Shown: in pieces, positions 50,749 to 59,100 of the stretch
Numbering within the stretch: position 1 is the stretch's first letter
How the letters are laid out: each line of letters opens with the position of its first letter
Origin: Solibacillus sp. FSL R5-0449
Lineage (GTDB): Bacteria > Bacillota > Bacilli > Bacillales_A > Planococcaceae
NCBI RefSeq assembly: GCF_037975215.1
Contig: NZ_CP150239.1
Coordinates: 1,030,001 to 1,094,000 of the forward strand
Reading direction: 5' to 3'
DNA length: 64,000 bases
Notes under the pieces: generated by a model
Databases searched by the model: none
What the model was told of the DNA's origin: nothing
The model's input: the letters and a program-made list of their open reading frames with translations, nothing else
Position numbers and translations under genes: made by a program

Positions 50749-51123
50749 TAACAGTATTTTATATTTTCAAAAACCCCCATTTCGTAGAGGCTAATCTATG
50801 AAATGGGGTTTTTTTATTATATAAACATTAATTTACTCATTATGTCTGCTTTGAAGTGAAAGGTCTTTTAATTGCTATTTTACATTTTATAGAAGAAAAG
50901 CTTCAATCAGAGGTATATATTAGAGATTTCAAGACTATACTAATAAAAAGATAATTATAGAGTAATTTTGTAATTAGACAATTGACTAACCAAGAAAATA
51001 ATCTATTCAATACAACTACATTAATATTCTCACTCTATTATTCACAGCTAAAACCTCACTAATTAACTTAACCATCATCAATTAGTAATGTGAAAAAATA
51101 ATAGAAGGAGCTGTGATTCGTTT
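50749..51123. other. AT-rich gap between rny and the glycan cassette
   Basis: After the rny terminator this gap holds AT-rich sequence with no recognisable gene, phased array or dispersed repeat. A ribosome site (AGAAGGAGC) near its end serves the next gene. A promoter is likely but no convincing pair of boxes is seen. Confidence 0.5.
50769..50816 (+). terminator. Intrinsic terminator after rny
   Basis: AAAAACCCCCATTTC and GAAATGGGGTTTTTTT form a strong stem. Confidence 0.92.
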
Positions 51124-52035
51124 ATGCAAATTCCTGCACAGGCAAAACGCTATGCATTTACACAAGTCGTAAAGTTATCCCCAATTGCCGCAAGTAAATT
51201 ATTATACTGGAACCGATTCAAAACCCGTCTGAACTTGGAAAATCCAAAAACCTTCAATGAAAAATTAATGTGGCTCAAACTATTTGAAGATGTTGAATTT
51301 AAAAGAAGATTTACAGATAAGGTGAGGGCCCGCGAATATATGATCACAGTCGGCTACAACTATTTACTGCCGCCACTGATCGGAATTTTTGACGAAGTAG
51401 AGGATATCATTTTCGAGCAACTGCCAAGGAAATTCGTACTGAAATGCTCACACGGCGATGGCATGACGATTGTTTGCGAAAATAAACGAGAAATGGATTA
51501 CCGGGAAACTAGGCAGCAATTAGCGGAAATGATGGCAACGGACTATTCGCTTGCCTATGCGGAGCCTCACTATGCATCGATTCTTCCGAGAATTATTATT
51601 GAACGTTTTATCGAATCGACATCTGGCAATGCTGTACAAGACTACAACATTCATTGTTTCCATGGAGTGCCGAAGATTATCGAATCCACTTTCGACCGCA
51701 ATACATCGAAAGAGCAAACACTCATGTTAACACCGGATTGGTTTAATACAAATTATATAAAGAAAAAGCATCCTTTCGATGAAGGGAAAGCTAGACCTGC
51801 GCAGCTGGACGAACTGCTTGCCATTGCGAAGAAGCTGAGCAAGCCGTTTACGTATGTGCGCATCGATTTAAAAGTAGTAGATGAGAAAGTTTACTTTAAC
51901 AACTTTACCTTCACTCCGGACGCTTGTTTAAATAATCAAATTCAAGAAGACGACAGTTTGAAGCTGGGACAATGGCTTGATTTGGATATTGAGAAGTCGA
52001 GGCATCCGGTTACTGTAGCCCGTTCCAAATATTAA
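51124..52035 (+). CDS. TupA-like ATP-grasp protein
   Basis: A 303-aa protein of the TupA-like ATP-grasp family, named for teichuronopeptide synthesis in alkaliphilic bacilli and often found in surface-glycan clusters. Typical segments: NPKTFNEKLMWLKLFE, KVRAREYM, PRKFVLKCSHGDGMTIVC (ATP-binding strand) and IIIERFIE, with DYNIHCFHG near residue 178. The usual closing motif (metal-binding D/N residues, often EFTFTPxxG) is FNNFTFTPDA here. Probably ligates an amino acid or acts on a glycan; substrate unknown. Followed 27 bp later by a glycosyltransferase. Confidence 0.82.
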   Translation: MQIPAQAKRYAFTQVVKLSPIAASKLLYWNRFKTRLNLENPKTFNEKLMWLKLFEDVEFKRRFTDKVRAREYMITVGYNYLLPPLIGIFDEVEDIIFEQLPRKFVLKCSHGDGMTIVCENKREMDYRETRQQLAEMMATDYSLAYAEPHYASILPRIIIERFIESTSGNAVQDYNIHCFHGVPKIIESTFDRNTSKEQTLMLTPDWFNTNYIKKKHPFDEGKARPAQLDELLAIAKKLSKPFTYVRIDLKVVDEKVYFNNFTFTPDACLNNQIQEDDSLKLGQWLDLDIEKSRHPVTVARSKY

Positions 52036-52062
52036 TCACTTTTACTGTTTAGGAGGATTCCC

Positions 52063-53016
52063 ATGATACCGATTGTGTCTATAATTGTGGCAACACATAA
52101 TGTTGAATATTCGATTAGAGAATGTCTGAAAAGCCTGAAGCAGCAAACCTTGAAAGAAATCGAAGTGCTGATTATGAACAATGGTTCTTCTAAAGGAACG
52201 GCTCTTGTTTGTGAAGAATACGTCAGTGAAGATGAGCGTTTCAGTATATTTAATGCGCAAAGCCTGACGCTGAGTGAAGCGCGTAATTATGGAATGCAGG
52301 AAGCGGTTGGAAAATATATCGCCTTTGTGGATGGGCATGATTTTGTGGAGAGTACGATGTATGAGAAGCTTGTGCAGCGAGCTGAACAAAAGCATGCGGA
52401 CCTCGTACTGTGCGGCTATTCGAAATACTGGCCGGAAACAGAGCGCAAAAAACAGGTGAAGGTTAATGAGGCCTTATTAACAAATCCAAACCCTGTTAAT
52501 TATTATCTGACAAAGCATAATGAAACGTATATCGTCCCTTGGAATAAACTTTTTTTACGTTCGATCATTATGGGGGAGCGCTTATATTTCGATAATCATC
52601 CGTTTTTTGAGGATGTCGGTTTTATCGCACAGTACTTATCGTTTGCGAAAAAGATAGCCATAGTCAATGAACCGCAGTATAACTTTGTGCAATATGAGGA
52701 TATGCTGATGAAAAACTCTACTCCGTCGATTGCCCATTCTCATGCGCAAACGTATGCACAATTGAAGCAGTTTTTTGATAAAAGGCAGTACCGCAATGTA
52801 ATCGAAGGGTTAAATTTACGATTATATATTCATCGTTATCATCATGTGTTATTAACGACGTCAAACACACGACAAGTGAAATCGCTGGAGCGTCAAATTA
52901 TCCGGGAAAGCAAAAACTTTTCACAGCTTCCGTGGAATCTGCGCATGATGAAACCGTTAGTGAAAATGAGGGTCTATCCGACATTTTTCCGGTTAATTCA
53001 TAAAGTAAAGGCTTGA
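52063..53016 (+). CDS. Family 2 glycosyltransferase
   Basis: A 317-aa GT-A glycosyltransferase, cytosolic or peripheral. N-terminal PIVSIIVATHNVEYSIRECLKSL is typical. Two key sites are altered: the usual DDGSxD nucleotide-binding loop reads NNGSSKG (residues 39-45), and the usual DSDD metal site reads VDGHD (D90, D93). FFEDVGFIAQYL matches the family ED acceptor motif. It may be active with weaker metal binding or be drifting. ATG follows TTAGGAGGATTCCC. Middle gene of a three-gene surface-glycan cassette. Confidence 0.82.
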   Translation: MIPIVSIIVATHNVEYSIRECLKSLKQQTLKEIEVLIMNNGSSKGTALVCEEYVSEDERFSIFNAQSLTLSEARNYGMQEAVGKYIAFVDGHDFVESTMYEKLVQRAEQKHADLVLCGYSKYWPETERKKQVKVNEALLTNPNPVNYYLTKHNETYIVPWNKLFLRSIIMGERLYFDNHPFFEDVGFIAQYLSFAKKIAIVNEPQYNFVQYEDMLMKNSTPSIAHSHAQTYAQLKQFFDKRQYRNVIEGLNLRLYIHRYHHVLLTTSNTRQVKSLERQIIRESKNFSQLPWNLRMMKPLVKMRVYPTFFRLIHKVKA

Positions 53017-53073
53017 GTAAATAAACTTGCTACTATACAAGTAAAATTCGAAGCTCGATAAGGGGGAATATTT

Positions 53074-53790
53074 GTGATATTAGTCGTTGGTGGAGCGGGC
53101 TTTGTTGGAAGCCATGTCGTAAATTTATTACTGAAAAATGGGCCGGTCGTTGTGTATGATAATTTATCCACAGGACACCGCGGAGCAGTCGATGAACAAG
53201 CTATTTTTATCGAAGGCGAATTAACGGATCAGCAACGGTTAACGCAAATATTTACATTGTTTCCGATTCAGACAGTCATCCATTTTGCGGCATCGGACTC
53301 AGTCAACGAAGCAATGGGGAATCCCGAATATTACTATGAAAATAATGTCGGCGGCACATTGGCATTATTGAAAGTCATGCGGGCATGCAGAGTGAAAAAT
53401 ATCTTGCTTTCCTCAGCCGTTATAGCATGTTCTGAAGAAAATGAGCTTTTACAGGGGGAGAAATGTATGATTGAGCAGATGCTTGAAGCTTATGCGAATG
53501 CCTATGATATGAATGGGATTGTTCTCCGCTATTGTAAGAGCGCTTGGGCTAGTGGAAATCCGGAAGCTGCGATTGATGGGACAGGTAACCGGGGCAATAT
53601 TACAGAGGTAGCGAATGCCCATGTTGTAGCACTTGAAGCGTTGGAGCGGGAGAAGTCGGCATTCAGGATGTTTGATCTGTCTGAGATTAGTTCTAAAAAT
53701 ATGCAATCGGGGCATGGCTGGCATGCAGAACGAAATGTACAGGAAATGATGGAAGATGCATGGAATTGGCAAGAAAACTCAAAATGTTAA
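53074..53790 (+). CDS. Short GalE-like NAD-dependent epimerase/dehydratase
   Basis: A 238-aa protein, about 90 aa shorter than typical UDP-glucose 4-epimerases. The Rossmann motif GGAGFVGSHV and VYDNLSTGHRGAV are intact, and HFAASDSVNEAMGNPEYYYENNVGGT matches GalE. The catalytic YxxxK region appears lost: where families read YGxSKxxxE, this reads LLQGEKCMIEQM without the tyrosine. The C-terminal substrate domain is mostly missing. GTG at 53074 follows AGGGGGAA. Either a regulatory or degenerate epimerase. Confidence 0.75.
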   Translation: MILVVGGAGFVGSHVVNLLLKNGPVVVYDNLSTGHRGAVDEQAIFIEGELTDQQRLTQIFTLFPIQTVIHFAASDSVNEAMGNPEYYYENNVGGTLALLKVMRACRVKNILLSSAVIACSEENELLQGEKCMIEQMLEAYANAYDMNGIVLRYCKSAWASGNPEAAIDGTGNRGNITEVANAHVVALEALEREKSAFRMFDLSEISSKNMQSGHGWHAERNVQEMMEDAWNWQENSKC

Positions 53791-53799
53791 TGTACAACT

Positions 53800-53831
53800 C
53801 TGTTACAATTCAGTTTGTAGCAGTTTTTTTG
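53800..53831 (+). terminator. Terminator of the glycan cassette
   Basis: CTGTTACAA and TTGTAGCAG pair around the loop, followed by TTTTTTT; the T run overlaps the -35 of the ymdB promoter. Confidence 0.75.
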
Positions 53832-53858
53832 CGTCCGATGTACAAAAAGTGATAAAAT
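53829..53858 (+). promoter_or_regulatory. Probable sigma-A promoter of ymdB
   Basis: TTGCGT (53829-53834) and TAAAAT (53853-53858), spacer 18 bp, 38 bp before the ymdB ATG. Confidence 0.6.
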
Positions 53859-53896
53859 GATTAGATGTTGAAGAACAGAAAGAGTGGTTTTTAAAA

Positions 53897-54694
53897 ATGA
53901 AAGTATTATTTATTGGTGACATCGTTGGTTCAATCGGTCGCGATGCGGTAGAGCAGTATTTGCCTCGATTGAAGAAAAAATATAATTTGGATGTTGTTAT
54001 TGCAAACGGTGAAAACGCTGCAGCAGGGCGCGGTATTACACGTGCGATCTACAATGATTTACTGCAAATGGGTGTCGATGTCATTACGATGGGTAACCAT
54101 ACATGGGATAACAAAGACATTTTTGATTTTATCGATGATGCGGATTATTTAGTGCGTCCGGCAAACTTCTCGAAAGATGCACCGGGACGCGGTATGACAC
54201 AAGTGTCGAAAAACGGTGTGACGATTTCGGTTATTAATTTACACGGTCGTGTATTTTTGCCGCCGCATGAAGATCCGTTTGCGATGGCAGTCGAAATGGT
54301 CGAAGAAGCGAAAAAAACGTCGCCAATCGTATTTGTCGATTTCCATGCTGAAGCAACGAGCGAAAAAATCGCATTAAGCTGGCATTTGGACGGGAAAGCA
54401 TCGGTCGTTGTCGGTACACATACACATGTTCAAACAGCGGATAACCGTATTTACCCAGGCGGCACAGCTTATATTACGGACGTCGGTATGACAGGTCCGT
54501 ACGATGAAATTTTAGGTATGGGGAAAGACAATGTCATTTATAAATTCCTGACAAATATGCCGGCACGCTATGAAGTACCGAAAAAAGGCCGCGCTGTGTT
54601 GAGTGCATTCTTCGTAGAAATTGATGATAAAACAGGTAAAGCAATTCGCCAGGAACGTGTTTTGATTAATGAAGATAACCCGTTTCAAGCATAA
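53897..54694 (+). CDS. ymdB: Metallophosphoesterase YmdB
   Basis: A 265-aa metallophosphoesterase (TIGR00282 family) that hydrolyses 2',3'-cyclic nucleotides in vitro and affects biofilm/motility choice and nanotube formation in B. subtilis. Metal ligands are visible in FIGDIVGSIGRDAV, ANGENAAAGRG, MGNHTWDNKDI, DFHAEATSEK and GTHTHVQTAD. Start ATG follows AGAAAGAGTGGT. Monocistronic here, with promoter candidate and a terminator. Confidence 0.94.
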   Translation: MKVLFIGDIVGSIGRDAVEQYLPRLKKKYNLDVVIANGENAAAGRGITRAIYNDLLQMGVDVITMGNHTWDNKDIFDFIDDADYLVRPANFSKDAPGRGMTQVSKNGVTISVINLHGRVFLPPHEDPFAMAVEMVEEAKKTSPIVFVDFHAEATSEKIALSWHLDGKASVVVGTHTHVQTADNRIYPGGTAYITDVGMTGPYDEILGMGKDNVIYKFLTNMPARYEVPKKGRAVLSAFFVEIDDKTGKAIRQERVLINEDNPFQA

Positions 54695-54710
54695 GTGAAT
54701 ATTAATTTTA

Positions 54711-54770
54711 AACACCTATTACTGAAAAAAGAAAGGTTATTACCTTTTTGATTTAGTGATAGGTGTTTTA
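54711..54770 (+). terminator. Nested hairpin after ymdB
   Basis: AACACCTATTACT/AGTGATAGGTGTT enclose a second AAAGGT/ACCTTT hairpin; a T-rich tract follows. Confidence 0.75.
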
Positions 54771-54802
54771 TTCATTTAAGAGGAATACTACTGTACAGCT
54801 CT

Positions 54803-54900
54803 CAGGACTTGATAAGACTAGAGGAGCATAATTAAAAGACATACCTTTTGGTACCCTAAATGCGTCTCTAATTAGTTTATTTAAAGGATGGCAAGTCCTG
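54803..54900. repeat. Distant inverted repeat downstream of ymdB
   Basis: CAGGACTTG (54803-54811) and CAAGTCCTG (54892-54900) are perfect 9-bp complements separated by 80 nt. The enclosed region is AT-rich without an open frame. Significance uncertain. Confidence 0.35.
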
Positions 54901-55008
54901 TTCAAAAGTAAGAGATAATTAATATGTATAGTTTCCCAACTTGTTGAATATGTTTAAATACTAAATAAAAAGATTAGTACACTAATAACAGAAAGAAGGG
55001 GACATGTG

Positions 55009-55089
55009 ATGAAGGAGCGATGGAAATCAGGTATTATCATTGCTATTATTTTTTGTATTATATCGCTTGTCATCTCGCTTAATGCATAA
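55009..55089 (+). CDS. Tiny single-span membrane peptide (26 aa)
   Basis: A 26-codon frame, beginning MKERWKSGIIIAIIFCIISL, that consists of a basic N terminus and one membrane helix, ending VISLNA. AGAAGGGGAC lies at good distance from the ATG. A strong terminator (55122-55166) follows within 35 bp, and ymdB's terminator lies upstream, so it forms its own transcription unit. I do not recognise a family; similar tiny membrane peptides are common in spore formers. Not proven to be expressed. Confidence 0.55.
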   Translation: MKERWKSGIIIAIIFCIISLVISLNA

Positions 55090-55121
55090 AGTGACATTTA
55101 CACACTGCTATTAGAAATGTA

Positions 55122-55166
55122 GAAGAGAGTAGAACTTTGTAAATAGCAAAGTCTACTCTCTTTTTT
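55122..55166 (+). terminator. Strong terminator after the 26-aa peptide
   Basis: AAGAGAGTAGA-CTTTG and CAAAGTCTACTCTCTT form a 16-bp stem with one mismatch, then TTTTTT. Confidence 0.88.
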
Positions 55167-55451
55167 CAAGAAAAGGAACATAATACGTGTTGACAAAGTA
55201 ATTGCTTGATTAAATAGATGGAATATGAGGTCGAAGAAATCTTGGTAAAAATAAAGGGTACTAACTGTAATAAAGTAAATGGTTTATATATTATTATGAA
55301 GATTACCGCTTAATTGAATAATCTGAATATTTTCTTGCGGTAGTTGTAAAAAACGGATTCTAATTGCTTCATAAAGCGCATACAATGACGTACAGGCAAT
55401 AAAAATTGCCTAAAAAAAGATAAAGCAGTACTAGATGAGGAGGAAATAGCT

Positions 55452-55718
55452 GTGGATTCATTAAAAGTATCATCTCGTTCTAATCCTAATTCTGTTGCAG
55501 GAGCACTCGTTGCGGTTATACGAGAGCAAGGGTTTGCTGAAATGCAGGCGGTAGGTGCAGGTGCGTTAAACCAGGCAATTAAAGCAGTAGCAATCGCTCG
55601 AGGGTTTGTAGCCCCAAGCGGCACAGATCTGATTTGTGCGCCGGCTTTCGCGGACATCATCATTGCAGGAGAAGATCGGACGGCATTAAAACTACTCGTT
55701 GAAAAAAGAAATCGTTAA
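55452..55718 (+). CDS. spoVS: Stage V sporulation protein S
   Basis: An 88-aa ALBA-like protein needed for proper septation and spore coat assembly in B. subtilis, under sigma-H control there. LKVSSRSNPNSVAGALVAVI, AVGAGALNQAIKAVAIARG and LICAPAFADI match SpoVS throughout. GTG at 55452 follows GAGGAGGAAATAGCT. The long upstream AT-rich region (55170-55440) holds a distant ACCGC/GCGGT inverted repeat and the likely promoter. Terminator follows the gene. Confidence 0.95.
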   Translation: MDSLKVSSRSNPNSVAGALVAVIREQGFAEMQAVGAGALNQAIKAVAIARGFVAPSGTDLICAPAFADIIIAGEDRTALKLLVEKRNR

Positions 55719-55731
55719 TCCATGAAGACCC

Positions 55732-55777
55732 ATACACTCGCTTAGCACCCATACTGGGCTAAGCGGGTGTATTTTTG
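55732..55777 (+). terminator. Intrinsic terminator after spoVS
   Basis: ATACACTCGCTTAGC and GCTAAGCGGGTGTAT with TTTTTG following. Confidence 0.9.
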
Positions 55778-55797
55778 TTTGCGGGGTAATCGGCTTT

Positions 55798-55911
55798 TTT
55801 TTGCCAATTCTGATGGTTTATTAGTCAAATGCCTTTACTTATTAGTCAGTTTCGTTTATATTTTCGCCACTTTGGAATACATAATAGCCAATAGTTAGTG
55901 GATATTAGTCA
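55798..55911 (-). repeat. 21-bp phased word array, word TGACTAATA on the minus strand
   Basis: Read on the minus strand, words TGACTAATA, TGGCTATTA, TGGCGAAAA, TGACTAATA, TGACTAATA and TGGCAA recur with their first base at 55911, 55890, 55869, 55848, 55827 and 55806, each exactly 21 bp apart. This is the word family of the 42.5-kb and 59.1-kb arrays in opposite orientation. From 55920 to 56150 the gap shows nothing else clear. Confidence 0.85.
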
Positions 55912-56156
55912 CTTCCTCTTTTTAGAGAAAAATTCCCCTCCTATATACTGCGCTCCTTCTAAAACGCAACCATCCTACATAATCAATCGTCCTCCAATAA
56001 AAGATTTACCATATAAATTTTAGGGAATAGAAATCTTGTTTTAATTCAAAACAATTTGTGTACAGAACTTTCCGTCAAAGGTCTGATTTTTTGACTCGAT
56101 ATGACATTTGCAATAGAAGAGACGAAAACTTCATGTTAAACTAATGTAGGAAAAAT

Positions 56157-56252
56157 AACTTCTTTCAGTAGAAGTCTTCTTATATTTATAAGATGCAGGA
56201 TAGAAGCTAGTGTTTACTTTTTAAGTGGAGTCCTCATTCACTGAAAGAAGTT
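56157..56252. repeat. Inverted repeat with AACTTCTTTCAGT arms
   Basis: AACTTCTTTCAGT (56157-56169) and ACTGAAAGAAGTT (56240-56252) are 13-bp perfect arms around 70 nt. The arms resemble those of the rpsO-pnp hairpin at 16.7 kb. It directly abuts the family B copy. Confidence 0.65.
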
Positions 56253-56259
56253 AAGCACC

Positions 56260-56345
56260 GGCGGATATCACGAATTCGGAAAGGAGTTTTTTTGTGCAAG
56301 CACAAAAACCGAATTCGGATGCAATTACGCATTCGCGTAATTGAT
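56260..56345. repeat. Dispersed palindromic repeat, family B (copy 3)
   Basis: Borders GGCGGATATCACGAATTCGG and CCGAATTCGGATGCAATTACGC...GCGTAATTG match copies at 8.4 and 45.5 kb. Centre hairpin TTTTTGTGC-AA-GCACAAAAA and end hairpin CAATTACGC-ATTC-GCGTAATTG. It precedes the oxidoreductase genes and could carry part of their leader. Confidence 0.65.
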
Positions 56346-56439
56346 TTCTACATGGCTGTGCTATACGACAGCTGCTCAGTAATAAAGCACGTAATGGCTT
56401 TATTCATTTATATAATACAGAACTTAAGGAGATGTTGAT

Positions 56440-58173
56440 ATGTTACATCAGCTTTCATGGAAAGTCGGTGGGCAGCAAGGTGAAGGGATTGAGAGTACAG
56501 GTGAAATCTTCTCAATGGCAATGAATCGTCTAGGGTATTTCCTATACGGTTACCGTCATTTCTCTTCTCGTATTAAAGGTGGCCATACGAATAATAAAAT
56601 TACGGTTCGTCCGACAGAAGTACGCGCAATTGCGGACGACTTAGATATACTAGTGGCGTTTGACCAGGAAACGATCGACGTGAACTATAATGAATTAACA
56701 CCGAGCAGTATCATTTTAGCGGATGCGAAATTTGATCCGAAAAACCCGGAAGACAGTGTTGCGCCATTATACGCGGTACCGTTTACGGAAATTGCGGCTG
56801 AACTTGGTACGTCTTTAATGAAAAACATGGTTGCGATTGGTGCAACGGCAGCACTTTTAAACTTGGATGAATCGGTTTTCCAAAGTGTTGTAAATGAAAT
56901 TTTCGGACGTAAAGGTGAAGAGGTCGTTGCGAAGAATATTGAAGCGATCGAGCGTGGTCGTCAGGCGATTTCAGAGCAAATCGGTGATCGTGTAGGCACA
57001 TGGGAAATTGCGCCTGCAGACGGAAAACGCCGTATGTTCATGATTGGTAACGATGCAGCGGCATTAGGTGCATTGGCTGCCGGCTCTCGTTTCATGGCGG
57101 CATATCCGATTACACCGGCATCTGAAATTATGGAATATATGATTAAAAAGCTTCCATTAGTAGGTGGAGCGGTTATTCAAACTGAAGATGAGATTGCTGC
57201 GGCAACAATGGCAATCGGTGCAAACTACGGTGGTGTGCGTGCATTCACAGCATCAGCTGGTCCTGGTCTTTCATTAATGATGGAAGCAATCGGTCTTTCA
57301 GGTATGACGGAACAGCCGCTTGTTATTTTCGATACACAACGTGGTGGTCCATCGACAGGTTTACCGACAAAGCAGGAGCAATCGGATTTAATGGCGATGC
57401 TCTACGGTACACACGGTGAAATTCCGAAAGTTGTAATTGCGCCTTCTACAATGGAAGAAGCGTTTTATGATACGATTCAGGCGTTTAACATTGCTGAAGA
57501 ATTACAAATCCCGGTAATCGTTATGACAGACTTGCAGTTATCATTAGGTAAGCAGTCGGTTGATCCGTTCGATTACAGCAAAATTGAAATTCGTCGCGGT
57601 AAAATTGTGGAAGCGGTTGAAGATGTAGAATCAAAAGATTACTTCAAGCGTTATGAAAATACAGAAGACGGCGTTTCACCACGTGTCCTGCCAGGTACAA
57701 AAGGCGGTATTCACCACGTAACGGGTGTAGAGCACGATGAAACAGGTAAGCCATCTGAAGCAACGGGCAACCGTCGCACGCAAATGGATAAGCGTATGCG
57801 TAAATTACAGCATGTCCGCTTTGAAAACCCGGTATACGTGAACGCGCCACATGAAGAGGCAGACGTATTACTTGTAGGCTTCAACTCGACGCGCGGAGCA
57901 ATCGAAGAAGTTCAGGAAAAGCTGAACTCTGAAGGCGTAAAAGTAAACCATGCACATATTAAGCTGATCCATCCATTCCCTTCAGAAGAAATGAGTGCAT
58001 TGATGGATAAAGCGAAAAAAGTGATTGTCGTTGAAAACAATGCGACAGGTCAGCTAGCAAATATTATGAAAATGAATATCGGTGGTCACGCGAAGACGAA
58101 ATCGATTTTAAAATACGATGGTACACCATTCCTACCACGTGAATTAACAAACTTAGTGAAGGAGGAAATTTAA
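56440..58173 (+). CDS. 2-oxoacid:acceptor oxidoreductase, alpha (fused gamma-alpha) subunit
   Basis: A 577-aa subunit. The N-terminal gamma-type domain (GGQQGEGIESTGEIFSMAMNRLG, RIKGGHTNNKITV; about 1-185) is fused to the alpha domain (AAYPITPASEIMEYM, TASAGPGLSLMMEAIGLSGM, DTQRGGPSTGLPTKQEQSDL). It oxidises a 2-oxoacid, probably 2-oxoglutarate or pyruvate, passing electrons to ferredoxin or a similar acceptor. ATG follows TTAAGGAGATGTTGAT. The beta gene starts 2 bp after its stop. Substrate cannot be fixed from sequence alone; KorA is the usual annotation. Confidence 0.9.
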   Translation: MLHQLSWKVGGQQGEGIESTGEIFSMAMNRLGYFLYGYRHFSSRIKGGHTNNKITVRPTEVRAIADDLDILVAFDQETIDVNYNELTPSSIILADAKFDPKNPEDSVAPLYAVPFTEIAAELGTSLMKNMVAIGATAALLNLDESVFQSVVNEIFGRKGEEVVAKNIEAIERGRQAISEQIGDRVGTWEIAPADGKRRMFMIGNDAAALGALAAGSRFMAAYPITPASEIMEYMIKKLPLVGGAVIQTEDEIAAATMAIGANYGGVRAFTASAGPGLSLMMEAIGLSGMTEQPLVIFDTQRGGPSTGLPTKQEQSDLMAMLYGTHGEIPKVVIAPSTMEEAFYDTIQAFNIAEELQIPVIVMTDLQLSLGKQSVDPFDYSKIEIRRGKIVEAVEDVESKDYFKRYENTEDGVSPRVLPGTKGGIHHVTGVEHDETGKPSEATGNRRTQMDKRMRKLQHVRFENPVYVNAPHEEADVLLVGFNSTRGAIEEVQEKLNSEGVKVNHAHIKLIHPFPSEEMSALMDKAKKVIVVENNATGQLANIMKMNIGGHAKTKSILKYDGTPFLPRELTNLVKEEI

Positions 58174-58175
58174 TC

Positions 58176-59042
58176 ATGGCAACATTTAAAGATTTCCGAA
58201 ATTCCGTAAAACCAAACTGGTGTCCAGGTTGTGGTGACTTCTCCGTACAAGCGGCGATTCAGCGTGCTGCAGCAAACGTGGGCTATGAACCAAGCGAACT
58301 AGCTGTTATTTCAGGTATCGGCTGTTCTGGCCGTATTTCAGGCTATATTAATTCATACGGCTTCCACGGTATCCATGGTCGTGCATTACCGATCGCACAA
58401 GGCCTTAAAATGGCAAACAAAGACCTGAAAGTTATCGCTTCAGGCGGTGACGGTGACGGCTTCGCGATCGGTATGGGTCACACAATCCATGCAATCCGCC
58501 GTAACATCGACATTACGTATGTAGTAATGGATAACCAAATTTACGGATTAACAAAAGGCCAAACGTCTCCACGTTCAGCTGCTGGTTTCATTACGAAATC
58601 AACACCGGGCGGAGCAATCGAGCCATCATTAAAACCGTTGGAAGTTGCGTTAACTGCAGGTGCGACATTTGTGGCACAAGGCTTCTCGACAGATATTAAA
58701 GAACTGACAGCGATGATTGAGGCCGGTCTGAACCATAAAGGCTTCTCGTTCATCAACGTATTCTCACCATGTGTAACGTACAACAAAGTAAACACGTACG
58801 ACTGGTTCAAAGAGAATTTAACAAAGCTTGCTGACATCGAAGGCTATGATTCTTCAAACCGTGAACAAGCGATGCAAACAGTAATGCGCCATGAAGGTCT
58901 TGTAACGGGTATTATTTATCAGGATACTGAAACAACTTCGTATCAGGAGAAAATCAAAGGCTATTCAGAGCTACCGTTAACAGATATCGATATTAGCTTA
59001 TCAGAAGAACAATTTGATCAGCTGACGAAGGAATTTATGTAA
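58176..59042 (+). CDS. 2-oxoacid:acceptor oxidoreductase, beta subunit
   Basis: A 288-aa thiamine diphosphate-binding subunit. The N-terminal NWCPGCGDFSVQ and the TPP motif GGDGDGFAIGMGHTIHAIRRN ending DNQIYGLTKGQ are typical of KorB/PorB. VFSPCVTYNKVNTYDWFKE is the C-terminal conserved patch. Few cysteines, so no extra iron-sulfur domain in this pair. ATG follows GAAGGAGGAAATTTAATC inside the preceding stop. Ends at a terminator. Confidence 0.9.
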   Translation: MATFKDFRNSVKPNWCPGCGDFSVQAAIQRAAANVGYEPSELAVISGIGCSGRISGYINSYGFHGIHGRALPIAQGLKMANKDLKVIASGGDGDGFAIGMGHTIHAIRRNIDITYVVMDNQIYGLTKGQTSPRSAAGFITKSTPGGAIEPSLKPLEVALTAGATFVAQGFSTDIKELTAMIEAGLNHKGFSFINVFSPCVTYNKVNTYDWFKENLTKLADIEGYDSSNREQAMQTVMRHEGLVTGIIYQDTETTSYQEKIKGYSELPLTDIDISLSEEQFDQLTKEFM

Positions 59043-59043
59043 T

Positions 59044-59086
59044 AAAGCTATACAGGCTGGAGTTTCCGGCTTGTATAGCTTTTTTG
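59044..59086 (+). terminator. Intrinsic terminator after the oxidoreductase operon
   Basis: AAAGCTATACA-GC and GC-TTGTATAGCTTTTTT with TGGAGTTTCCG in the loop. Confidence 0.92.
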
Positions 59087-59100
59087 TTTTGGACGGGGAT

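Noticed and set aside
53074-53790. Calling the GalE-like gene a pseudogene
   Set aside because: The frame is intact with a good ribosome site; only length and missing catalytic residues are odd, so it is kept as a CDS.
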